A stretch of DNA of 64,000 nt from an uncultured delta proteobacterium (GTDB lineage: Bacteria; Bdellovibrionota_C; UBA2361; OMII01). The stretch covers positions 1-64,000 of the forward strand of contig CAIVDM010000016.1 in the NCBI GenBank assembly GCA_903904735.1, read 5' to 3'. The translations under genes were made by a program, and so were the position numbers. Below, piece by piece: positions 61,315 through 64,000 of this stretch; the first letter of the stretch is position 1; every line of letters starts with the position of its first letter. Below the pieces are notes generated by a model, which saw only the letters and a list, made by a program, of their open reading frames with translations, made no database searches and was not told the origin of the DNA.

Positions 61315-62271
61315 CTACATTCGGGTCTGTCGGTACCACTCAAAAAAGGTCCCCATACCATCGCGGAACGAGGTGCTCGGATTATAGTCGAGCAAGCGTC
61401 GCGCCTTGGATACATCAGCGTTGGTTATCTCCACGTCACCTGGCTGCATCGGGCGTTGCTCTATCACGAGTTCACGACCGGTCACGTCTCGCACTATCTC
61501 AAGCGCCTCATTAAGCGATACCGTACTTGAGTTTCCGAGGTTGAAAATTTCATACCCGTGCGCTCGATCGATCGCGTTCACGAACCCCGTCGTGAAGTCT
61601 CCAATGAATGTGTAGTCTCTCCGGGTGGTGCCATCGCCGAATTTATATATCGTACCGCCCCGCACTGCCGACTGAATGAAGAGCCATGGCGCCATATCTG
61701 GACGACCTCGCGGACCATATACGGTAAACGGTCGTATCACGTTTACATTAAGGCCGTACAACTTGTGATAGGTAAACGCCATCACCTCCGTGGCTTTTTT
61801 TGTCGCGGCATAGGGGGAAATTGGTCTATCGGTGGCGGAGTCATCCTCACGGAACGGAATTGCAGTCGAATTCCCATACACTGACGATGATGATGTCACT
61901 ACAAAATTTTGGACTGATCGCCCCACAGTCGCCTGTAAGAGGTTCAGGGTGCCCTGCACATTAGCTTCTTCGTAGATGTAGGGATCAGCGATTGAGGGTC
62001 TCACCCCAGCTCTCGCCGCTAGATGCGCGACATGAGAGATTGAACCGCGATCAAAGATGTCTCTCACCAGCGAGCGATCACAAATATCCCCCTCGACCAT
62101 CGCAAACCGCGGATGTCGCGAGAGTAACTGGAGGTTCTCGCGCTTAAAGGAGACCGGATAGTAATCATTCATGTTATCGACGCCAACTACAGCGTCACCG
62201 CGACTCAAAAGCGCTTCAGCGACATGAGAGCCTATAAAGCCACCCACTCCGGTAACTAGAATAGTATTCAT
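61315..62271 (-). CDS. NAD-dependent sugar-nucleotide epimerase (UDP-glucuronate 4-epimerase-like)
   Basis: A 318-residue short-chain dehydrogenase-type enzyme from ATG 62271. The NAD site is GVGGFIGS (8-15), the catalytic dyad Tyr154 and Lys158 lies in SPYAATKKA, and SSSSVYGN supplies the third residue. DNMNDYYPVSFKRENL near 32-47 is typical of UDP-glucuronate 4-epimerases, which make UDP-galacturonate. Members of the same family include UDP-glucose and dTDP-sugar epimerases, so specificity is not certain. It faces the polysaccharide export genes and would supply an acidic sugar. Confidence 0.88.
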   Translation of the reverse strand: MNTILVTGVGGFIGSHVAEALLSRGDAVVGVDNMNDYYPVSFKRENLQLLSRHPRFAMVEGDICDRSLVRDIFDRGSISHVAHLAARAGVRPSIADPYIYEEANVQGTLNLLQATVGRSVQNFVVTSSSSVYGNSTAIPFREDDSATDRPISPYAATKKATEVMAFTYHKLYGLNVNVIRPFTVYGPRGRPDMAPWLFIQSAVRGGTIYKFGDGTTRRDYTFIGDFTTGFVNAIDRAHGYEIFNLGNSSTVSLNEALEIVRDVTGRELVIEQRPMQPGDVEITNADVSKARRLLDYNPSTSFRDGMGTFFEWYRQTRM

Positions 62272-62489
62272 AATCAATTCTGTTGGGGTCTGGTCGACCA
62301 CGTTCTCCCCAGCATTGTGCGAAGATTCCGCGAATAATGCAATCAGGACCCTCCAAGGTCGCCTCGCGCTCCGTCGCTGGCTGATCTGTGTTAGCTCAAT
62401 CCGCTAGGAATTCGTTCATTATGCCTCATCTCCACTCTCGTATTGACAGGGTGACTGCCGCATTTTCCTCATTTCCTGGTAAGGCGACT

Positions 62490-63641
62490 ATGAAACGACA
62501 CTCGATGATTGCTCTCGTGCTCCTCATCTCCGGATGTATTCGGTACACCCCCTCATACAAAGAGCTTCAGGAACGGTCGGATTCCCCCTCCGACCAGCAG
62601 GGGAGCATAGGCGGACCGCAAGAGTTTGAGCTCTATGAGGCGGATCTCCAAACTCGTCTCGATAATTTCCTCAAAAAGCGATCTCATTTAATCGCCCACA
62701 CGGGCGCTCCAAAAGGCTATCCGATAGGGACAGGAGATGTCGTGGGCATTGACGTCTTTGGATTTACCAATCTAACTTCCCAAATGCCGATCGCGCCTGA
62801 CGGCACTATTACCGCGCCTCTCATCGGCAAGACTCAGATAGCGGATTTGTCCCTCGAAGACGCTCGCGCTCACATCGCGCGACAGTATGGTCGCTTTATT
62901 CGCTCGCCACAGGTTCAAGTCTCCCTAAAATCAACTCAGGCAAGCCGCGTCTCGATCATGGGCGAAGTCACCAAACCCGGCTTCTATCCGGTCTCGCACC
63001 AGGGCATGCTACTCACGGAGCTCCTATCGGAAGCGGGCGGTCGCTCTCCAAACGCTGGGAGCAGAATAATTCTACTACCTGCGCCACGTATCATCCCCGA
63101 GCAAACATTACAGCAATCGGCGGCAATCAAGCAGACTACGCCCGGCCTCGTGATGACAAGTGACGTGGCTGGCTCAACTTCACGACCCGATCTTAATGAG
63201 AACCCTGGAGTCGAGATCGAGCTTGAGGCTCTTACCGGACAGCTCGATCGTCGACCACTTCTCGTACCGCTCATGCCAGGCGACACGATTGTCGTACCTG
63301 AGGCAGGTACCTATGAAGTCGACGGGGAAGTAACGGCTCCGGGCTCATATAAGCTTGCCTCGCGCACCTCCGTAATCGGGGCGATCGCCGCCGCCCAGGG
63401 CTTTACCTACTCCGCCAACGTCAATCAGGTAGAGGTCCTTCGAGACACTGGGGGTGGGCGAAAGGCGATTCTTACCCTGGATATGGAGGAAGTCGGACTC
63501 CGTGGCGGTCGTGACATACGACTGCGAAACGGTGACTTAGTGCGAGTTCCAAGCGAACCAAACCGATTCTTCAAGCGTCAGATAGTCGAAACAGTGAACG
63601 GTCTATTTAACGGTTTTGGCGCCCAGAAGCGTATTAACTAG
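62490..63641 (+). CDS. polysaccharide export outer-membrane lipoprotein, Wza-like
   Basis: A 383-residue lipoprotein from ATG 62490 with TAAGG six bases upstream; a longer in-frame start is less likely. The lipid site is LLISGC with Cys16. Residues about 65-170 are the Poly_export domain (YPIGTGDVVGIDVFGFTNLT ... PIAPDGTITAPLIGKTQIA). Two SLBB-type domains follow (SIMGEVTKPGFYPVSHQGML and YEVDGEVTAPGSYKLASRTS). Wza octamers form the outer-membrane channel for capsule or exopolysaccharide. It is followed 25 bases later by a Wzc-like gene. Confidence 0.92.
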   Translation: MKRHSMIALVLLISGCIRYTPSYKELQERSDSPSDQQGSIGGPQEFELYEADLQTRLDNFLKKRSHLIAHTGAPKGYPIGTGDVVGIDVFGFTNLTSQMPIAPDGTITAPLIGKTQIADLSLEDARAHIARQYGRFIRSPQVQVSLKSTQASRVSIMGEVTKPGFYPVSHQGMLLTELLSEAGGRSPNAGSRIILLPAPRIIPEQTLQQSAAIKQTTPGLVMTSDVAGSTSRPDLNENPGVEIELEALTGQLDRRPLLVPLMPGDTIVVPEAGTYEVDGEVTAPGSYKLASRTSVIGAIAAAQGFTYSANVNQVEVLRDTGGGRKAILTLDMEEVGLRGGRDIRLRNGDLVRVPSEPNRFFKRQIVETVNGLFNGFGAQKRIN

Positions 63642-63666
63642 AACACATCAACGTAAGGAGCTCTCT

Positions 63667-64000
63667 ATGAACTTCGATTCCTCCATCTCTCCTCACATCG
63701 TTCCAGATACCGAGGACGCTAGATTCCATTACCCTGAAGCACGAGACGCTTTTCGCTTCTCTTCAGTAGGTCCAAAGGATCAGGCTAGCGAGCTGCGCCA
63801 ACGACTCTCCGTTATCTTTCGGCGCAAAAAGCTCATCTTTCTGTGTACCCTCATCTCCGCGACTATCGCGGCGATTTACTGCGTCTGCACGCCTCCTACG
63901 TATACAGCTAGAACCACCATCGAGCTGCGAGGGTACGACCCCCTCCTCGCGACAAACCCCTCAGAGACACTCCTAGGAAGCGATACCCGAAAGATCGAGT
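63667..64000 (+). CDS. chain-length determinant (Wzc/Wzz-like) protein, N-terminal part
   Basis: The frame opens at ATG 63667 with AAGGAG upstream and runs 111 codons to the window end, so the 3' part is missing. Residues about 38-52 are polar (ASELRQRLSVIFRRKK), then the first membrane helix (about 53-75, LIFLCTLISATIAAIYCVC). Next comes the Wzz start pattern P-P-T-Y-T-A-R-T-T-I-E-L. These proteins control chain length and work with Wza across the envelope. Whether it carries the cytoplasmic tyrosine kinase cannot be seen. Confidence 0.85.
   Translation, partial: MNFDSSISPHIVPDTEDARFHYPEARDAFRFSSVGPKDQASELRQRLSVIFRRKKLIFLCTLISATIAAIYCVCTPPTYTARTTIELRGYDPLLATNPSETLLGSDTRKIE

Noticed and set aside
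1-64000. CRISPR arrays, insertion-sequence transposases, integrases and phage genes
   Set aside because: No regularly spaced repeat-spacer array and no transposase or integrase motif was seen on either strand. The only repeats found are the 42-bp tandem block and the 4280-base-spaced duplication.

Overview
The window reads as a chromosomal segment (roughly 50-55 % GC by eye, dense coding on both strands) of a Gram-negative, diderm bacterium. Evidence is a set of lipoproteins, a Wza/Wzc-type polysaccharide exporter, a meso-diaminopimelate-type MurE and a non-flagellar type III secretion (T3SS) locus with the lipoprotein ring SctJ. The housekeeping order ispE - tRNA-Gln - prs - rplY - pth - rpsF - rplI, together with FHA-domain proteins inside the T3SS locus, suggests a deltaproteobacterial-type lineage (Myxococcota/Bdellovibrionota/SAR324-like). 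I cannot fix the phylum from the sequence alone.

Layout. 0-1.9 kb: two divergent sigma-70-family genes, the left one cut by the window edge, and a small gene that may be an anti-sigma factor. 1.9-5.7 kb: a conserved protein of unclear function, a histidine phosphatase, an unknown gene and a secreted protein. 5.8-6.0 kb: a hairpin plus three 42-bp tandem repeats. 6.0-14.1 kb: a tightly packed minus-strand T3SS operon (two FHA proteins, sctJ, two small genes, sctQ, sctR, sctS, sctT, sctU, a small protein, a TPR chaperone-like protein). Its SctU ends right after the membrane domain and has no autocleaving NPTH domain. SctT is short, and SctV, SctN, SctL, SctC and a canonical SctD are absent here.

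14.7-18.8 kb: RNase E/G, a GAF-domain protein and MreB. 19.0-24.6 kb (minus): rpsF-rplI followed by a LamG-like protein, an O-antigen ligase-like protein and ComEC. 24.8-28.8 kb: pth, rplY, prs, tRNA-Gln, ispE. 28.9-34.3 kb: a DksA/TraR-like protein, methylmalonyl-CoA mutase large subunit, a lipoprotein, and the propionyl-CoA carboxylase beta subunit with a small protein and a biotin carrier. 34.5-41.9 kb: a Ca-binding-repeat secreted protein, an indoleamine 2,3-dioxygenase-like enzyme, a FadJ-type beta-oxidation enzyme, an HTH/periplasmic-binding-like regulator and an MFS carrier. The acyl-CoA genes together could carry out fatty acid and propionate breakdown.

42-49.5 kb is accessory and partly decayed. 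It holds an imperfect duplication with constant spacing (42842-43005 and 47122-47285), a lone ATP-grasp enzyme, a frameshifted gene and a 654-residue unknown protein. 49.5-58.7 kb (minus) is a shortened division/cell-wall cluster: mraZ-rsmH-ftsL-ftsI-(broken small gene)-murE, with glmS upstream. Three 10-bp-phased TGG boxes precede mraZ. 59-64 kb begins a surface-polysaccharide locus: pectate-lyase-like protein, sugar-nucleotide epimerase, Wza-like lipoprotein and the start of a Wzc-like protein.

The most interesting unit is the T3SS operon, because its switch protein lacks the usual switch, and FHA proteins without a periplasmic ring domain stand where SctD would be expected.
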